DNA of 64,000 nucleotides from Sphingomonas ginsengisoli An et al. 2013 (GTDB lineage: Bacteria > Pseudomonadota > Alphaproteobacteria > Sphingomonadales > Sphingomonadaceae): assembly GCF_009363895.1 (NCBI RefSeq), contig NZ_CP045434.1, positions 868,001 through 932,000 on the forward strand, read 5' to 3'. Positions 43,505-54,355 of the stretch are shown piece by piece (position 1 is the first letter of the stretch; every line of letters starts with the position of its first letter). The position numbers and the translations under genes were made by a program. The notes under the pieces were generated by a model, which was not told where the DNA came from, made no database searches, and saw nothing but the letters and a program-made list of their open reading frames with translations.

Positions 43505-44854
43505 ATGCACGACATCCACATCATCGGCGGCGGCCTCGCCGGGTCCGAAGCCGCGTGGCAGCTTGCCGAAGCGGGGCTCACCGTCCGCCTCAGCGAGATG
43601 CGCGGCGGGGTCGACACCACCCCGGCGCACGGAAGCGACCGGCTGGCCGAGATGGTCTGCTCGAACAGCTTTCGCTCCGACGATGCCGACAACAACGCTG
43701 TCGGCCTGCTCCACCAGGAGATGCGCCGCCTCGGCTCGCTCATCCTGCGCGAGGCCGACGCCCACCGCGTTCCGGCCGGCTCGGCGCTGGCGGTCGACCG
43801 CGAGGCATTCGCCGCGGGCGTTACCGCCGCCATCGCCGCCCACCCCAACATCACCGTCGTGCGCGAGCGGGTCGACGCCCTCCCCGATCATCCGACGATC
43901 ATCGCCACCGGCCCGCTCACCGGCCCCGGCCTCGCCGCCGCCATCGCCGCCGAGACCGGCAGCGACGCGCTCGCCTTCTTCGACGCCATCGCCCCGATCG
44001 TCCACCTCGACAGCATCGACATGTCGGTCTGCTGGAAAGCCGCCCGCTGGGACAAGGGCGGCGACGACTACATCAACTGCCCGCTCACCAAAGACCAGTA
44101 CGTCGCCTTCGTCGAAGCGCTGCGCGCCGGCGACAAGACCGAGTTCAAGGAGTGGGAGAAGGACACGCCCTACTTCGAAGGCTGCATGCCGATCGAGGTG
44201 ATGGCCGACCGCGGGGTCGAGACCCTCCGCTACGGCCCGATGAAGGGCGTCGGCCTCGACAACCCCCACACCGCCACCCCCGAGCATCCCAATGGCCGCT
44301 GGCCCTACGCCTGCGTCCAGCTCCGCCAGGACAACAAGCTGGGCACGCTGTGGAACATGGTCGGCTTCCAGACCAAGCTGAAGCACGGTGAGCAGGTCCG
44401 CATCTTCCGCACCATTCCCGGCCTCGAGAATGCCGAGTTCGCGCGGCTGGGTGGCATCCACCGCAACAGCTTTATCCGCAGCCCCGAACTGCTCGACCCC
44501 GAGCTGCGCCTCAAGAGCCGGCCCAACATCCGCTTCGCCGGCCAGATCACCGGCTGCGAAGGTTATGTCGAGAGCGCCGCCGTCGGGCTGATGGCCGCCC
44601 GCTTCGCCGCCGCCGAGCGGCGCGGTGAGACCCTCGCCCCGCCCCCGGTCGAGACCGCGCTCGGCGCGCTCCTCAACCACATCACCGGCGGCGCCACCGC
44701 CGACAGCTATCAGCCGATGAACGTCAACTTCGGGCTGATGCCGCCGCTGGGCCCCAAGTTCCGCAAGGCCGACCGCAAGAAAGCCTATACCGACCGCGCC
44801 CGCGCCGCCTTCGACGGCTGGGCCGGCGCGGCCGCCGGGCTGGTCGCCGCCTAG
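43505..44854 (+). CDS. trmFO: Methylenetetrahydrofolate-tRNA-(uracil-5-)-methyltransferase TrmFO
   Basis: 449 residues; folate- and FAD-dependent methylation of U54 in the tRNA T loop. FAD motif [20 protein letters not shown] near the start, CSNSFRSDD with the conserved Cys, [30 protein letters not shown] and [18 protein letters not shown] are diagnostic. The ATG at 43505 begins the FAD motif directly; an upstream extension would run through another gene. End overlaps the BLUF gene on the other strand by 4 bases. Confidence 0.96.
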   Translation: MHDIHIIGGGLAGSEAAWQLAEAGLTVRLSEMRGGVDTTPAHGSDRLAEMVCSNSFRSDDADNNAVGLLHQEMRRLGSLILREADAHRVPAGSALAVDREAFAAGVTAAIAAHPNITVVRERVDALPDHPTIIATGPLTGPGLAAAIAAETGSDALAFFDAIAPIVHLDSIDMSVCWKAARWDKGGDDYINCPLTKDQYVAFVEALRAGDKTEFKEWEKDTPYFEGCMPIEVMADRGVETLRYGPMKGVGLDNPHTATPEHPNGRWPYACVQLRQDNKLGTLWNMVGFQTKLKHGEQVRIFRTIPGLENAEFARLGGIHRNSFIRSPELLDPELRLKSRPNIRFAGQITGCEGYVESAAVGLMAARFAAAERRGETLAPPPVETALGALLNHITGGATADSYQPMNVNFGLMPPLGPKFRKADRKKAYTDRARAAFDGWAGAAAGLVAA

Positions 44855-45258
44855 CCCCGCTCCCCGAGCGGTCCCGCCAGCCGCGCCAGCAGCGCGCGCA
44901 CCGGCGGCGGCGTGTCGCGATCGAGTGCGCGCGTCACCGCCGCGGCATTGCCCAGCGTCCCGTCGACGCACAGATAGCCCATCGTCCAGTCGGGAAAGGC
45001 CCGCTGCGCCACCGCGCGCCGGTCGCTCACCTCGAGGTCACGGTGCCGCGGGTCCGCCTTGATCCGCGCCAGCAGATCGTCGACCGCGTCCTCCGCCCCT
45101 TCGAGCACCTGCACGAAGGCGGCACCGTCGAACAGCAGGAAGCCGGTGATCCCGTCGAGCGCGTTGTTGCCCTGCGAGCTGTGCAGGATGCGCTCGATCG
45201 CCGCTTCGTTGAGCCCCGCAACCGCCTGGCTGGTGTAGGTGAGCGACAGCAGATCCAT
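44851..45258 (-). CDS. BLUF-domain blue-light sensor protein
   Basis: 135 residues, a single BLUF domain plus a short C-terminal cap, as in PixD/Slr1694-type short BLUF proteins. Key flavin residues are present: Tyr8 (LTYTS), Asn32 ([14 protein letters not shown]) and Gln50 (FVQVLEG). It should bind FAD and sense blue light; the downstream target is unknown. It is followed upstream by the EF-hand gene on the same strand. Confidence 0.92.
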   Translation of the reverse strand: MDLLSLTYTSQAVAGLNEAAIERILHSSQGNNALDGITGFLLFDGAAFVQVLEGAEDAVDDLLARIKADPRHRDLEVSDRRAVAQRAFPDWTMGYLCVDGTLGNAAAVTRALDRDTPPPVRALLARLAGPLGERG

Positions 45259-45297
45259 CGCCCCCGTATTAACCGTTTCGGGGGCGTCTGAAAACGC

Positions 45298-45753
45298 TCA
45301 GCAGCTGCAGGTCGCACGGCGCTTGGGCGGCGGCGGCGCGGTCGAGGCATATTCGGCCGGGCTCAGCCAGCCGCTCCCGTCGGCGTCGGCATCCTTGACC
45401 TTGGTCAGCGTCTTGGTCGCCCATTCCTCGAAGTTCAGCTTGCCGTCGCCATTGGTGTCGAGCTTGGCGAATGCCTTGCGCCGCGGCTGCAGCAATTCCT
45501 CGATCTCGATCCGGCCGTCCTTGTTGCGGTCGGCGCGCGAAAAACGCTTCTCCTCGCGCGACTTGGGCGTGGCCTCGGGCGGGCGGATCGTGTCGGACAC
45601 CGCCAGCAACGGCGTCGGCGAAATGCCCGTGCCGGCGAACTTGGCCGGCACCGCGGGCAAGCCGCTGGTATCGGCGGCATGGCCCTGCCACAGCAAAAAG
45701 GCCCCGGTGACCATCAGAAAACAGGCTGCCACTCCGGCGAAAAAGCGTCCCAT
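45298..45753 (-). CDS. EF-hand calcium-binding secreted or membrane-anchored protein
   Basis: 151 residues: N-terminal hydrophobic segment (FFAGVAACFLMVTGAFLLW; signal or anchor), then three EF-hand loops: DRNKDGRIEIEE (75-86), DTNGDGKLNFEE (99-110) and DADGSGWLSPAE (123-134). Ends with Pro-rich and CSC. Likely binds calcium in the periplasm. Function unknown. Confidence 0.87.
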   Translation of the reverse strand: MGRFFAGVAACFLMVTGAFLLWQGHAADTSGLPAVPAKFAGTGISPTPLLAVSDTIRPPEATPKSREEKRFSRADRNKDGRIEIEELLQPRRKAFAKLDTNGDGKLNFEEWATKTLTKVKDADADGSGWLSPAEYASTAPPPPKRRATCSC

Positions 45754-45812
45754 GCGGACCTCTCAAGCAACGGATTCGGCACCGAAACGGATGGACCGCG
45801 GTGGAAAGCGAG

Positions 45813-46436
45813 TCAACGCCCGGTCAGGCGGTGCCGCAAAAGCGTCCACGCCCGCCCCGGCGTTGCCTCGGGCTCGAACGGCGGCCCACCTCGGCGATTG
45901 TCCCGGCGCGCGAGTGCCCACAATGCGCTTATGGGTCGCAGGCGAGACGGGATGCGCGGGATCCGCCCGAGCTTTTGCCCGGGAGAGTCATAATAACTGC
46001 GCCGGGCGAAGTTGGTCGCGCAATATTCGATCCCGGCGTCTTTCCAATCTCCCCGATCGTCCGGATCGAGCAAGCGCGCTCCCAAGGCGAATAACATAGA
46101 CCCGCGGATCGCCGACGCCTGAATGAAGGTCTGCGGTTCTTCTAACTCGACGAACTTTGCCCAGCCGTCCGCCAATCGCCCCAGTTCGGCTCCGCTCACC
46201 CCGCGCGGCAGCAACTCCGCCGCCACCGCCTGCAGCCGCGGTTCGGCCGGGGCGGGCGCGCTGTCCAGTTTCTCGAGGCTTTCCCGCCACCACGCCAGCT
46301 TGATCGCCGCCAGCATCGGCTCGCGCGCGGTTTCGACCACCTCGGCCAGCGCATCGTCGATCGCGAACAACGCATCGAATGCCGGCCGCAGCGCGGGCGG
46401 CCAGTGCAGGCGGACGAGGTCGCGGTCGGTCGTCAT
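45813..46436 (-). CDS. Squalene/phytoene synthase-like protein
   Basis: 207 residues. REPMLAAIKLAWWRESLEKL and FALGARLLDPDDRGDW match the helical squalene/phytoene-synthase fold, but the protein is short (enzymes are about 280-300) and shows no clear pair of Asp-rich DxxxD motifs. It resembles the NDUFAF6-like group, so it may not be a prenyl synthase. A family A repeat lies just upstream. Confidence 0.8.
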   Translation of the reverse strand: MTTDRDLVRLHWPPALRPAFDALFAIDDALAEVVETAREPMLAAIKLAWWRESLEKLDSAPAPAEPRLQAVAAELLPRGVSGAELGRLADGWAKFVELEEPQTFIQASAIRGSMLFALGARLLDPDDRGDWKDAGIEYCATNFARRSYYDSPGQKLGRIPRIPSRLRPISALWALARRDNRRGGPPFEPEATPGRAWTLLRHRLTGR

Positions 46437-46458
46437 GAACAGCCGTAAAGGACCACAC

Positions 46459-46550
46459 CGCTCGTCCTGAGCGGAGCGTAGCGTAGTCGAAGGGCGTTCC
46501 GCGATACGCCCTTCGACTTCGGACCTTCGGTCCTCCGCTCAGGACGAGCG
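46459..46550. repeat. Palindromic repeat, family A (copy 3)
   Basis: CGCTCGTCCTGAGCGGAGC at the left and CCGCTCAGGACGAGCG at the right, with inner AGTCGAAGGGCG / CGCCCTTCGACT. Lies between pdhB (3' end) and the squalene-synthase-like gene (5' end). Confidence 0.87.
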
Positions 46551-46560
46551 AGCCTGGCGG

Positions 46561-48000
46561 CTAGCGGTAGCAAACCGCCTTGGCGGCCTTGACCACGTCC
46601 TCGGCCTTGATCAGCGCCATCTTCTCGAGGTTAGCGGCGTAGGGCAACGGCACGTCCTGGTCGGTCACCCGCATCACCGGCGCGTCGAGGTCGTCGAACC
46701 CCTCCTCCATGCAGATCGCCATGATCTCCGAGGCGATCGAGCAGGTCGGCCAGCCTTCCTCGACCACCACCAGCCGGTTGGTCTTGCCGAGCGAGGTCAG
46801 CACCGCCTGCTTGTCGAGCGGCCGCAGCGTGCGCAGGTCGATCACCTCGGCGTCGATCCCCTCGCCGGCCAGCGTCTCCGCCGCCTCGAGCGCGACCCCG
46901 ACCCCGATCGAATAGCTCACCAGCGTCACGTCCTTGCCGACGCGCATCGTCCGCGCCTTGCCGATCGGGAGCACCCAGTCGTCGACCTGCGGCACGTCGA
47001 AGTGGTGCCCGTAGAGCAATTCGTTCTCGAGGAAGACGACCGGGTCATCCGAGCGGATCGCCGCCTTCAAGAGCCCCTTGGCGTCGGCCGCGTCATAGGG
47101 CGCGATCACGATCAGCCCGGGGACGCTGGCGTACCACGGCCCGTAATTCTGGCTGTGCTGCGCGCCGACCCGGCTGGCCGCGCCGTTGGGCCCGCGGAAG
47201 ACGATCGGGCAGCGCATCTGGCCGCCCGACATATAGTTGGTCTTGGCCGCCGAATTGATGATGTGGTCGATCGCCTGCATGGCGAAGTTGAAAGTCATGA
47301 ACTCGATGACCGGCTTGAGCCCACCCATCGCCGCGCCCGAGCCGAGCCCGGCAAAGCCATATTCGGTGATCGGCGTGTCGATCACGCGCTTGGCGCCGAA
47401 CTCGTCGAGCAGCCCCTGGGTCACCTTGTAGGCGCCCTGATATTGCGCGACTTCCTCGCCCATCACGAACACGCGCTCGTCGCGGCGCATTTCCTCGGCC
47501 ATCGCGTCGCGCAGCGCCTCGCGGACGGTGACGCTCTGCATCGTCGCGCCCTCGGGAATTTCGCTGTCGGGGGCGACCGGCTGCTGGTTGGCGGCGTCGA
47601 ACAACTGCCGCGCCCCGGTTTCGGCATGGTGCGGAGTGGGATCGGCGGCTGGCGCAGGCGTCGTCCCGGCGGAGGCCGGGACCTCAGCGGGCTTGGGCGC
47701 AGCGTCAGGACTCGCCGCCGCCCCGGCCTGCGGCGGGGCGACGCTTGCCGCTTCCTCGCCCTCGCCGCCCATCAGCGCGATCGGCGCGCCGACCTTCACC
47801 CCGTCGGTGCCTTCGGGAACGAGGATCTTCGAAATCGTCCCCTCGTCGACCGCCTCGAATTCCATCGTCGCCTTGTCGGTCTCGATCTCGGCGAGGATGT
47901 CGCCCGACTTGACCGTGTCGCCTTCCTTGACGAGCCACTTGGCGAGCGTGCCCTCCTCCATCGTCGGCGACAGCGCGGGCATCTTGAGTTCGAGCGCCAT
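46561..48000 (-). CDS. pdhB: Pyruvate dehydrogenase E1 component subunit beta with lipoyl domain
   Basis: 479 residues. An N-terminal lipoyl domain (1-78, lipoyl Lys43 in ETDKATMEF) is linked by an Ala/Pro-rich stretch (about 80-150) to the E1 beta domain (from [16 protein letters not shown]). [20 protein letters not shown] and [20 protein letters not shown] are typical. The lipoyl-E1 beta fusion is common in alphaproteobacteria. One base overlaps pdhA. Confidence 0.96.
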   Translation of the reverse strand: MALELKMPALSPTMEEGTLAKWLVKEGDTVKSGDILAEIETDKATMEFEAVDEGTISKILVPEGTDGVKVGAPIALMGGEGEEAASVAPPQAGAAASPDAAPKPAEVPASAGTTPAPAADPTPHHAETGARQLFDAANQQPVAPDSEIPEGATMQSVTVREALRDAMAEEMRRDERVFVMGEEVAQYQGAYKVTQGLLDEFGAKRVIDTPITEYGFAGLGSGAAMGGLKPVIEFMTFNFAMQAIDHIINSAAKTNYMSGGQMRCPIVFRGPNGAASRVGAQHSQNYGPWYASVPGLIVIAPYDAADAKGLLKAAIRSDDPVVFLENELLYGHHFDVPQVDDWVLPIGKARTMRVGKDVTLVSYSIGVGVALEAAETLAGEGIDAEVIDLRTLRPLDKQAVLTSLGKTNRLVVVEEGWPTCSIASEIMAICMEEGFDDLDAPVMRVTDQDVPLPYAANLEKMALIKAEDVVKAAKAVCYR

Positions 48001-49082
48001 CAGTAACGCTCCACCAGCACGTCGGTGTACAATTCGCCGGCCTCGGGCTCGGGCGCGTCTTCGGCGAACTTGGCAGCGTTCACGACGATGTCCTTGATTT
48101 CCTTGTCGATGGCCTTGAGCTCATCCTCGCCCACGCCGAGCGCCTCCAGCTCCTTGCCGGCGCGGTCGATCGGGTCGTGGTGCTCGCGATAGCCCTGCAC
48201 TTCCTCGCGCGTCCGGTACTTGGCCGGATCGCTCATCGAGTGGCCGCGATAACGGTAGGTCTTGAGCTCGAGGATGATCGGTCCCTTGCCCGCGCGGGTC
48301 CAGGCGAGCGCTTCCTCGGCGGCCCCGCGCACCGCCAGAACGTCCATCCCGTCGACCTGGATGCCGGGGATGCGGTGGCTCTCGCCGCGCTTGTAGAAAT
48401 CGGGTTCCGACGACGACCGCTCGACGCTGGTCCCCATCGCGTAGTGGTTGTTCTCGATCGCATAGACGACCGGCAGCTTCCACAGCTCGGCCATGTTGAA
48501 GCTCTCGTAGACCTGGCCCTGGTTGGCCGCGCCGTCGCCGAAGTAGGTCAGGCAGACCCCGCCGTCGCCGCTATACTGATGCTTGAACGCGAGGCCGGTC
48601 CCGAGGCTCACCTGCGCCCCGACGATGCCGTGGCCGCCGTAGAAGCCATGCTCGACCGAGAACATGTGCATCGAGCCGCCCTTGCCCTTGGAGATGCCGG
48701 CGGCGCGGCCGGTCAGCTCGGCCATGATGACGTTGGGGTCGATCCCGTAGGCGAGCATGTGGCCATGGTCGCGGTAGCCGGTGATGACGCTGTCCTTGCC
48801 GACCGTCATCGCGCTCTGCAGCCCGACCGCGACCGCTTCCTGGCCGATGTAGAGGTGGCAGAAGCCGCCGATCAGCCCGAGCCCGTAAAGCTGCCCGGCG
48901 CGCTCCTCGAAGCGGCGGATCAGCAGCATCTGCTTGTAGAAGTCGAGCAGCTGCTCCTTGGTCGCCTGGAAGCGCTGCGGCTCGGCCGGCCGTTCCCGGT
49001 TGAGCAGCAGCGGCGCTGCGTCGGCGGTGGGGCTGGGTGCGGCCGGCGCTGCGGCGGCCTGGGGCTTGGCGGAACGCGCCAC
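48000..49082 (-). CDS. pdhA: Pyruvate dehydrogenase E1 component subunit alpha
   Basis: 360 residues. Thiamine diphosphate motif [20 protein letters not shown], the phospho-loop-like [14 protein letters not shown] and [20 protein letters not shown] identify E1 alpha. The first 40 residues are Ala/Pro-rich and variable. With PdhB it decarboxylates pyruvate for the PDH complex. The E2 and E3 genes are not in the window. Confidence 0.96.
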   Translation of the reverse strand: MARSAKPQAAAAPAAPSPTADAAPLLLNRERPAEPQRFQATKEQLLDFYKQMLLIRRFEERAGQLYGLGLIGGFCHLYIGQEAVAVGLQSAMTVGKDSVITGYRDHGHMLAYGIDPNVIMAELTGRAAGISKGKGGSMHMFSVEHGFYGGHGIVGAQVSLGTGLAFKHQYSGDGGVCLTYFGDGAANQGQVYESFNMAELWKLPVVYAIENNHYAMGTSVERSSSEPDFYKRGESHRIPGIQVDGMDVLAVRGAAEEALAWTRAGKGPIILELKTYRYRGHSMSDPAKYRTREEVQGYREHHDPIDRAGKELEALGVGEDELKAIDKEIKDIVVNAAKFAEDAPEPEAGELYTDVLVERY

Positions 49083-49167
49083 GGCATATCCTCGCTGAAC
49101 TGAAAGTTGGCGGACCTATAGGAGCGCCGTCGCCGGCTCGCAAATGGCGTTTACGACGCCGGCCCGC

Positions 49168-49485
49168 TTAGTTGTCGAGCGGGACGATGACCTCGTCGGG
49201 ACGAACCAGTCCCAGCCGCGCACGGACCATCTCGTCGGCCATGTCGGGATCGGCCTTGCGCGGGTCGAGCAGCGCCGAGCGGTGCCGCAGTTCGTCGCGC
49301 TGCGCCTCGAGCGACGCCAGCTCGGCCTTGCGGGCCTTGAGGTCGTGGGCATAGCCGCCGAGCGCGAGCAGCCCGTTCGGCCCCGCCACCGCGTGGCCGG
49401 CGAACGTGCCGATGATGAGCAGGGCCAGCGCCGGCAAGACTGCCCGCCTGATCAACCCCGTCGCTCGCTGTGCCGCGCCTCCCAT
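49168..49485 (-). CDS. ftsB: FtsB/DivIC-family septum protein
   Basis: 105 residues: one N-terminal membrane helix (AVLPALALLIIGTFAGHAV), GPNGLLALGGY and a coiled coil (DLKARKAELASLEAQRDELR) ending with ARLGLVRPDEVIVPL, typical of the DivIC/FtsB family that scaffolds the divisome. It is usual in alphaproteobacteria to find this gene before pdhA, and often after eno; here Lrp and Nramp genes stand between it and eno. Confidence 0.87.
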   Translation of the reverse strand: MGGAAQRATGLIRRAVLPALALLIIGTFAGHAVAGPNGLLALGGYAHDLKARKAELASLEAQRDELRHRSALLDPRKADPDMADEMVRARLGLVRPDEVIVPLDN

Positions 49486-49552
49486 AAAGACACAGAATCA
49501 GAGTCTGCGACTCGTGGCAACCCCTTTGAGACGGCAGCGTAATATGTTCATC

Positions 49553-49585
49553 AAAAAAAGACCCCGGCGAGTCGCCTCGCCGGGG
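49553..49585 (-). terminator. Strong orphan rho-independent terminator
   Basis: Arms CCCCGGCGAG and CTCGCCGGGG with a 4-base loop and a run of seven T on the minus strand (A49553-A49559). Lies 67 bases upstream of the ftsB-like start. Confidence 0.88.
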
Positions 49586-49663
49586 CCAGTTCCAAAGGGT
49601 GTCACCGGCGGGATTTGGAAAAATCTTGCGTGCTCCGCCAGGATCTCGCGCCGCCGGTGACAC
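49553..49663 (-). ncRNA. Candidate small RNA or leader ahead of the ftsB-like gene
   Basis: On the minus strand a 12-base perfect stem (GTGTCACCGGCG at 49599-49610 with CGCCGGTGACAC at 49652-49663; 41-base loop) is followed by a strong terminator. No coding gene lies upstream on this strand to need it. Either a small RNA of about 110 nt or more, or an attenuator leader for ftsB-pdhA-pdhB. No known RNA family recognised; no clear promoter was made out. Confidence 0.4.
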
Positions 49664-49779
49664 GCCTTACCTACGTCGCGAAGGAAGATCCGCAAAGACC
49701 ACCGCCGCAAATAGCAGCGAACGCGCGCCCTGACCGCCCATCCTTGCAACTTTCTTCCAAGATCGGGCAAAGTCGCGCC

Positions 49780-50232
49780 ATGGACCGCACCGACACCCGC
49801 ATCCTCGCGCTGCTGCAGGAGGACGCCGACCGCCCGGTATCCGAGATCGCGGCCGCGGTCGGCCTCTCCGCCACCCCCTGCTGGCGCCGCATCCAGAAGT
49901 TGAAGGCGAGCGGCGTCATCCGCCGCACGGTCGCGATCGTCGATCCGCAGGCGATCGGCCGCGGGCTCAACGTCTTCGTCGGGATCGAGGCGGGCGACCA
50001 CAGCCCCGCCTGGCTCGACCATTTCACCGCCACCGTCAGCCCGATGGCGGAAGTGATGGAAATCTACCGCATGGCGGGCGAGCTCGACTATCTGCTCCGC
50101 ATCAGCGTCCGCGACATGGCGCAATATGACGATTTCTACCGCCGGCTGATCGCCGCGGTGCCGCTCAAGAACGTCACCAGCCACTTCGCGATGGAGCGGG
50201 TCAAGCACAGCACCGCTTACCCGGTTGAATAA
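49780..50232 (+). CDS. Lrp/AsnC family transcriptional regulator
   Basis: 150 residues. Helix-turn-helix with RPVSEIAAAVGLSATPCWRR and a C-terminal RAM effector domain (VFVGIEAGDHSPAWLDHF, MAGELDYLLRISVRDMAQYD). Senses an amino acid, identity unknown. Start MDRTDTRILALLQ at 49780; the 55-codon upstream open frame crosses the small RNA candidate and is not conserved in type. Next to an Nramp-related transporter gene on the same strand. Confidence 0.92.
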   Translation: MDRTDTRILALLQEDADRPVSEIAAAVGLSATPCWRRIQKLKASGVIRRTVAIVDPQAIGRGLNVFVGIEAGDHSPAWLDHFTATVSPMAEVMEIYRMAGELDYLLRISVRDMAQYDDFYRRLIAAVPLKNVTSHFAMERVKHSTAYPVE

Positions 50233-50307
50233 AGGTTCATTGGCCTTGAAGAACGAGGTCGCCTAGCAGCCGCGCGAAATTTCCGCCGTGCCCTTGGGAG
50301 AGAAACA

Positions 50308-51624
50308 ATGGCAACGACCACCCAGGAAGCCGCGGCGGCGGCTCCGCCCCAGGGCCGCCACTGGTATCGTCTGCTCGTCGCCGGGACGATCGGCCGGCTC
50401 GGGCCCGGCCTCATCACCGGCGCCGCCGACGACGATCCCAGCGGGATCGCCACCTACTCGCAGGCCGGGGCGCAATTCGGCCTCAACATGCTGTGGACGG
50501 TCTGCTTCACCTATCCGCTGATGGTCGCGGTGCAGGTGATCTGCGCCCGCGTCGGGCGGGTCAGCGGGCGCGGCCTCGCCGCCAATCTAACTGAAGTCTT
50601 CCCGCGCTGGATGGTCGGATTGCTGGTCTTCGGCCTGATGGTCGCCAACACCGTCAACATCGGCGCCGATGTCGGCGCGATGGGCGCGGCGGCGACCCTC
50701 GTGACCGGCGCCCGCGACGACACCTGGTTCACCATCGGCGCGGCCTTGCTCTCGCTCGTGCTGCAGGTGCTGGTCCCCTACCGCTTCTACGTGAAGCTGC
50801 TGAAGTGGCTGACCCTCGTCCTGTTCGCCTATGTCGGGGTGGTCTTCACCGTGGCCATCGACTGGCACCAGGTCGTGCTCAGCACCCTCATGCCCTCGTT
50901 CAAATGGACTCCCGAGGCCGCCACCATGGTGGTCGCCGTCTTCGGCACCACCATCAGCCCCTACCTCTTCTTCTGGCAGTCGGCCGAGGAGGTCGAGGAG
51001 ATGCAGCTCAAGAACCGGGTCGCGCTGCGCGACGCGTCCGAAGTCACCGCCCGGCGCGAGATCCGGCGAATGACCCAGGACACTTTCGCCGGCATGGGCA
51101 TCTCGAACCTCATCGCCTTCTTCATCATCCTGACCACCGCGGTCACCCTCCACCAGAGCGGGATGACCGACATCCAGACCTCGGCCCAGGCCGCCGAGGC
51201 GCTGAAGCCGATCGCCGGTCCGCTCGCCTTCTGGCTGTTCAGCATCGGCATCGTCGGCACCGGGCTGCTCGCCATGCCGGTGCTCGCCGGCTCGGCCGGC
51301 TACGCGCTGTGCGAAGTGCTCGGCCGCCCCGCCGGCCTCGAGAAGTCGATGGGCGAGGCGAAGACCTTCTACGGCATCATCGCCACGCTGATGATCGTCG
51401 CACTGGCGGTGCCGCTCTCCACCCTCGATCCGATCAAGGCGCTGTTCTGGAGCGCGGTGCTCAACGGCGTCATCGCCGTTCCGATCATGGCCGCGACGAT
51501 GTGGATCAGCGGCCGCCACCGCCAGATGGGCGACTATGTCGCCAACCGCTGGCAGCGCTGGCTCGGCTGGACCGCGACGGCGGTGATGGCCGCCGCCGCG
51601 CTCGGCATGTTCGTGCTAGGCTGA
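50308..51624 (+). CDS. Nramp-related divalent metal transporter
   Basis: 438 residues, about eleven membrane helices. The first helix holds DDDPSGIATYSQAG (about 41-54) where classical Mn/Fe Nramp proteins have DPGN, and the sixth helix has TTISPYLFFWQSAEE where they have the MPH motif. This fits the Nramp-related subgroups with changed metal choice (for example magnesium), not MntH itself. Inner membrane. Convergent with eno, 3 bases between stops. Confidence 0.87.
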   Translation: MATTTQEAAAAAPPQGRHWYRLLVAGTIGRLGPGLITGAADDDPSGIATYSQAGAQFGLNMLWTVCFTYPLMVAVQVICARVGRVSGRGLAANLTEVFPRWMVGLLVFGLMVANTVNIGADVGAMGAAATLVTGARDDTWFTIGAALLSLVLQVLVPYRFYVKLLKWLTLVLFAYVGVVFTVAIDWHQVVLSTLMPSFKWTPEAATMVVAVFGTTISPYLFFWQSAEEVEEMQLKNRVALRDASEVTARREIRRMTQDTFAGMGISNLIAFFIILTTAVTLHQSGMTDIQTSAQAAEALKPIAGPLAFWLFSIGIVGTGLLAMPVLAGSAGYALCEVLGRPAGLEKSMGEAKTFYGIIATLMIVALAVPLSTLDPIKALFWSAVLNGVIAVPIMAATMWISGRHRQMGDYVANRWQRWLGWTATAVMAAAALGMFVLG

Positions 51625-51627
51625 GCC

Positions 51628-52980
<1,353 letters not shown>

Positions 52981-53024
52981 CTATCGGTGCCGGCCAGCGG
53001 CGGCAACATTCGCCGCTGCGAACC

Positions 53025-53049
53025 GGAACGTGCGTGTCGCTCCCGGGTT
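53025..53049 (+). promoter_or_regulatory. EcfG-type general stress promoter ahead of the 53-54.7 kb operon
   Basis: GGAAC (53025-53029), 16 bases, GGTT (53046-53049): same spacing as those at 20035 and 24840, with one change (G for C) in the -10 element. About 38 bases before the ATG at 53087. Confidence 0.62.
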
Positions 53050-53086
53050 CTTGGGGCAAGAGTAACTCGTACCCAAGGAGAGCCAC

Positions 53087-53650
53087 ATGGCCGAACCGAA
53101 CAATGGATTGCCCGAGGGCACCGACACCATCCTCGAAGCCGGCGGGACCGGCGCTAGCAACGCGACCGGAGGACGAAGCATGACCGCCAGCGACCGCGGC
53201 ACCGACAGCCTGATCACCGACGGCACCAACGAGAACAGCGGCGGCATCCGCGGGATGATCTCGACCGCCGGGACCAAGGCCCGCGACGAAGCGGCCACCC
53301 GCGCCCGCGGCCTCGTCAGCCAAGGCCTGACCAGCGGCTCGGCCGCGCTCGGCAACGTCGCCTCGATCATCGGTGACACGGTCGAGCAGATCGGTGAGCG
53401 GCTCGGCCCGCAATATGCCGATTACGCCCGCTCGGCGTCCGAGACGGTCAACCGCTACGCCACCACGCTCCAGAGCAAGGACCCGGACGAACTCGTCGAC
53501 GACGCGCGCGAACTGGTCCGCAAGAGCCCAGGTCTCGCGCTCGCCGGCGCGGCGATCGTCGGCTTCGGCCTCGTTCGCCTGCTCAAAGCCGGGATCGACG
53601 CGGGCGACACCAGCGGCGGCCGCGCGCGGAACAACCGCCACACGGACTGA
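53087..53650 (+). CDS. Stress-type membrane-associated protein (ElaB/DUF883-like)
   Basis: 187 residues. First 60 are polar and Gly/Asn/Thr-rich, then a long helical part (ATRARGLVSQGLTSGSAALG) and a C-terminal SPGLALAGAAIVGFGLVRLL membrane segment preceded by ELVRKSPG. The layout (helical stalk, VRxxPxxAL and tail helix) is like ElaB/YqjD-type proteins. AAGGAGAG precedes the ATG. First gene of a four-gene operon of envelope/stress proteins. Confidence 0.78.
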   Translation: MAEPNNGLPEGTDTILEAGGTGASNATGGRSMTASDRGTDSLITDGTNENSGGIRGMISTAGTKARDEAATRARGLVSQGLTSGSAALGNVASIIGDTVEQIGERLGPQYADYARSASETVNRYATTLQSKDPDELVDDARELVRKSPGLALAGAAIVGFGLVRLLKAGIDAGDTSGGRARNNRHTD

Positions 53651-53654
53651 CCGC

Positions 53655-54002
53655 ATGCTCAAGCCTGCGGGCACGCCTTCGAGCGGCGACGACAATATCG
53701 GTGAGCTGGTCCACCGGCTGGTGGACGACGGCAAGGCCTACGCCAAGGCCGAGCTCGCTTATGTGAAGACGCTCGGCACCGAGAAGGCGAGTGAGCTCAA
53801 GCAGCCGCTCGTCTTCGGGGTGCTGGCGCTGTTCTTCGCTCACGCCGCCTTCCTCGCGCTGTGCGCCCTCCTCTGGGTCGGTCTCGCGCAGGTGATGAAT
53901 GCGGCGCTCGCCGGGCTCGTCACGCTGGTCGTGCTCGGCGGTCTCGCCGGCCTCTTCGCCGCGCTCGCCAAGGCGCGGATCAAGGGCAAGGCCGGCCGAT
54001 GA
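53655..54002 (+). CDS. Phage holin superfamily / DUF1469-type membrane protein
   Basis: 115 residues. IGELVHRLVDDGKAYAKAEL then ELKQPLVFGVLALFFAHAAF and two membrane helices (about 55-105) ending in a basic tail (KARIKGKAGR). This is the holin-like DUF1469 (YqjE) kind found with DUF883 and DUF3618 proteins, here in the same order. Stop overlaps the next start (ATGA). Confidence 0.84.
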   Translation: MLKPAGTPSSGDDNIGELVHRLVDDGKAYAKAELAYVKTLGTEKASELKQPLVFGVLALFFAHAAFLALCALLWVGLAQVMNAALAGLVTLVVLGGLAGLFAALAKARIKGKAGR

Positions 54003-54355
54003 GCGACGCGCACGAGGTCCGTATCGCCCGCGCCCGCGGTGAGGCCGACGAGGCCAGGGCCCGGCTGATCGCCACTCTCGAGGAACTGAAAGCGCGGATC
54101 GCGCCCAAGACCCTCGCCGGCCAGGCGTTTCAGGCGGCCAAGGACAAGAGCATCGTGGTGGCCGACGACACGGTCACCGCGGTCAAGGAAAGCCCGCTGA
54201 TGGCCGCCGGCATCGCCGGGGCCGCCGCGCTATTGATCGCCCGCAAGCCGCTGCTCGCGCTGGCGGCAAGCTGGTGGCGCGGAGAAGACGAAGACGACAA
54301 CCACACTCACGACAACGGCCGGCGCAAGCGCGCTCGCGCCGAGGAGGACAAGTAA
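53999..54355 (+). CDS. DUF3618-type protein
   Basis: 118 residues. EADEARARLIATLEELKARI is the DUF3618 start, followed by KTLAGQAFQAAKDKS, a hydrophobic segment (LMAAGIAGAAALLIARKPLL) and an acidic/basic tail. Likely a membrane-bound helper in the same envelope operon. Overlaps both neighbours by a few bases. Confidence 0.84.
   Translation: MSDAHEVRIARARGEADEARARLIATLEELKARIAPKTLAGQAFQAAKDKSIVVADDTVTAVKESPLMAAGIAGAAALLIARKPLLALAASWWRGEDEDDNHTHDNGRRKRARAEEDK

Noticed and set aside
45813..46436. Calling the squalene/phytoene synthase-like protein crtB or a true prenyl synthase
   Set aside because: Too short and without two clear Asp-rich motifs; no carotenoid or hopanoid genes lie near.
49615..49779. 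Upstream extension of the Lrp-type regulator
   Set aside because: 55 extra residues over a structured intergenic region, unlike the family N-terminus.
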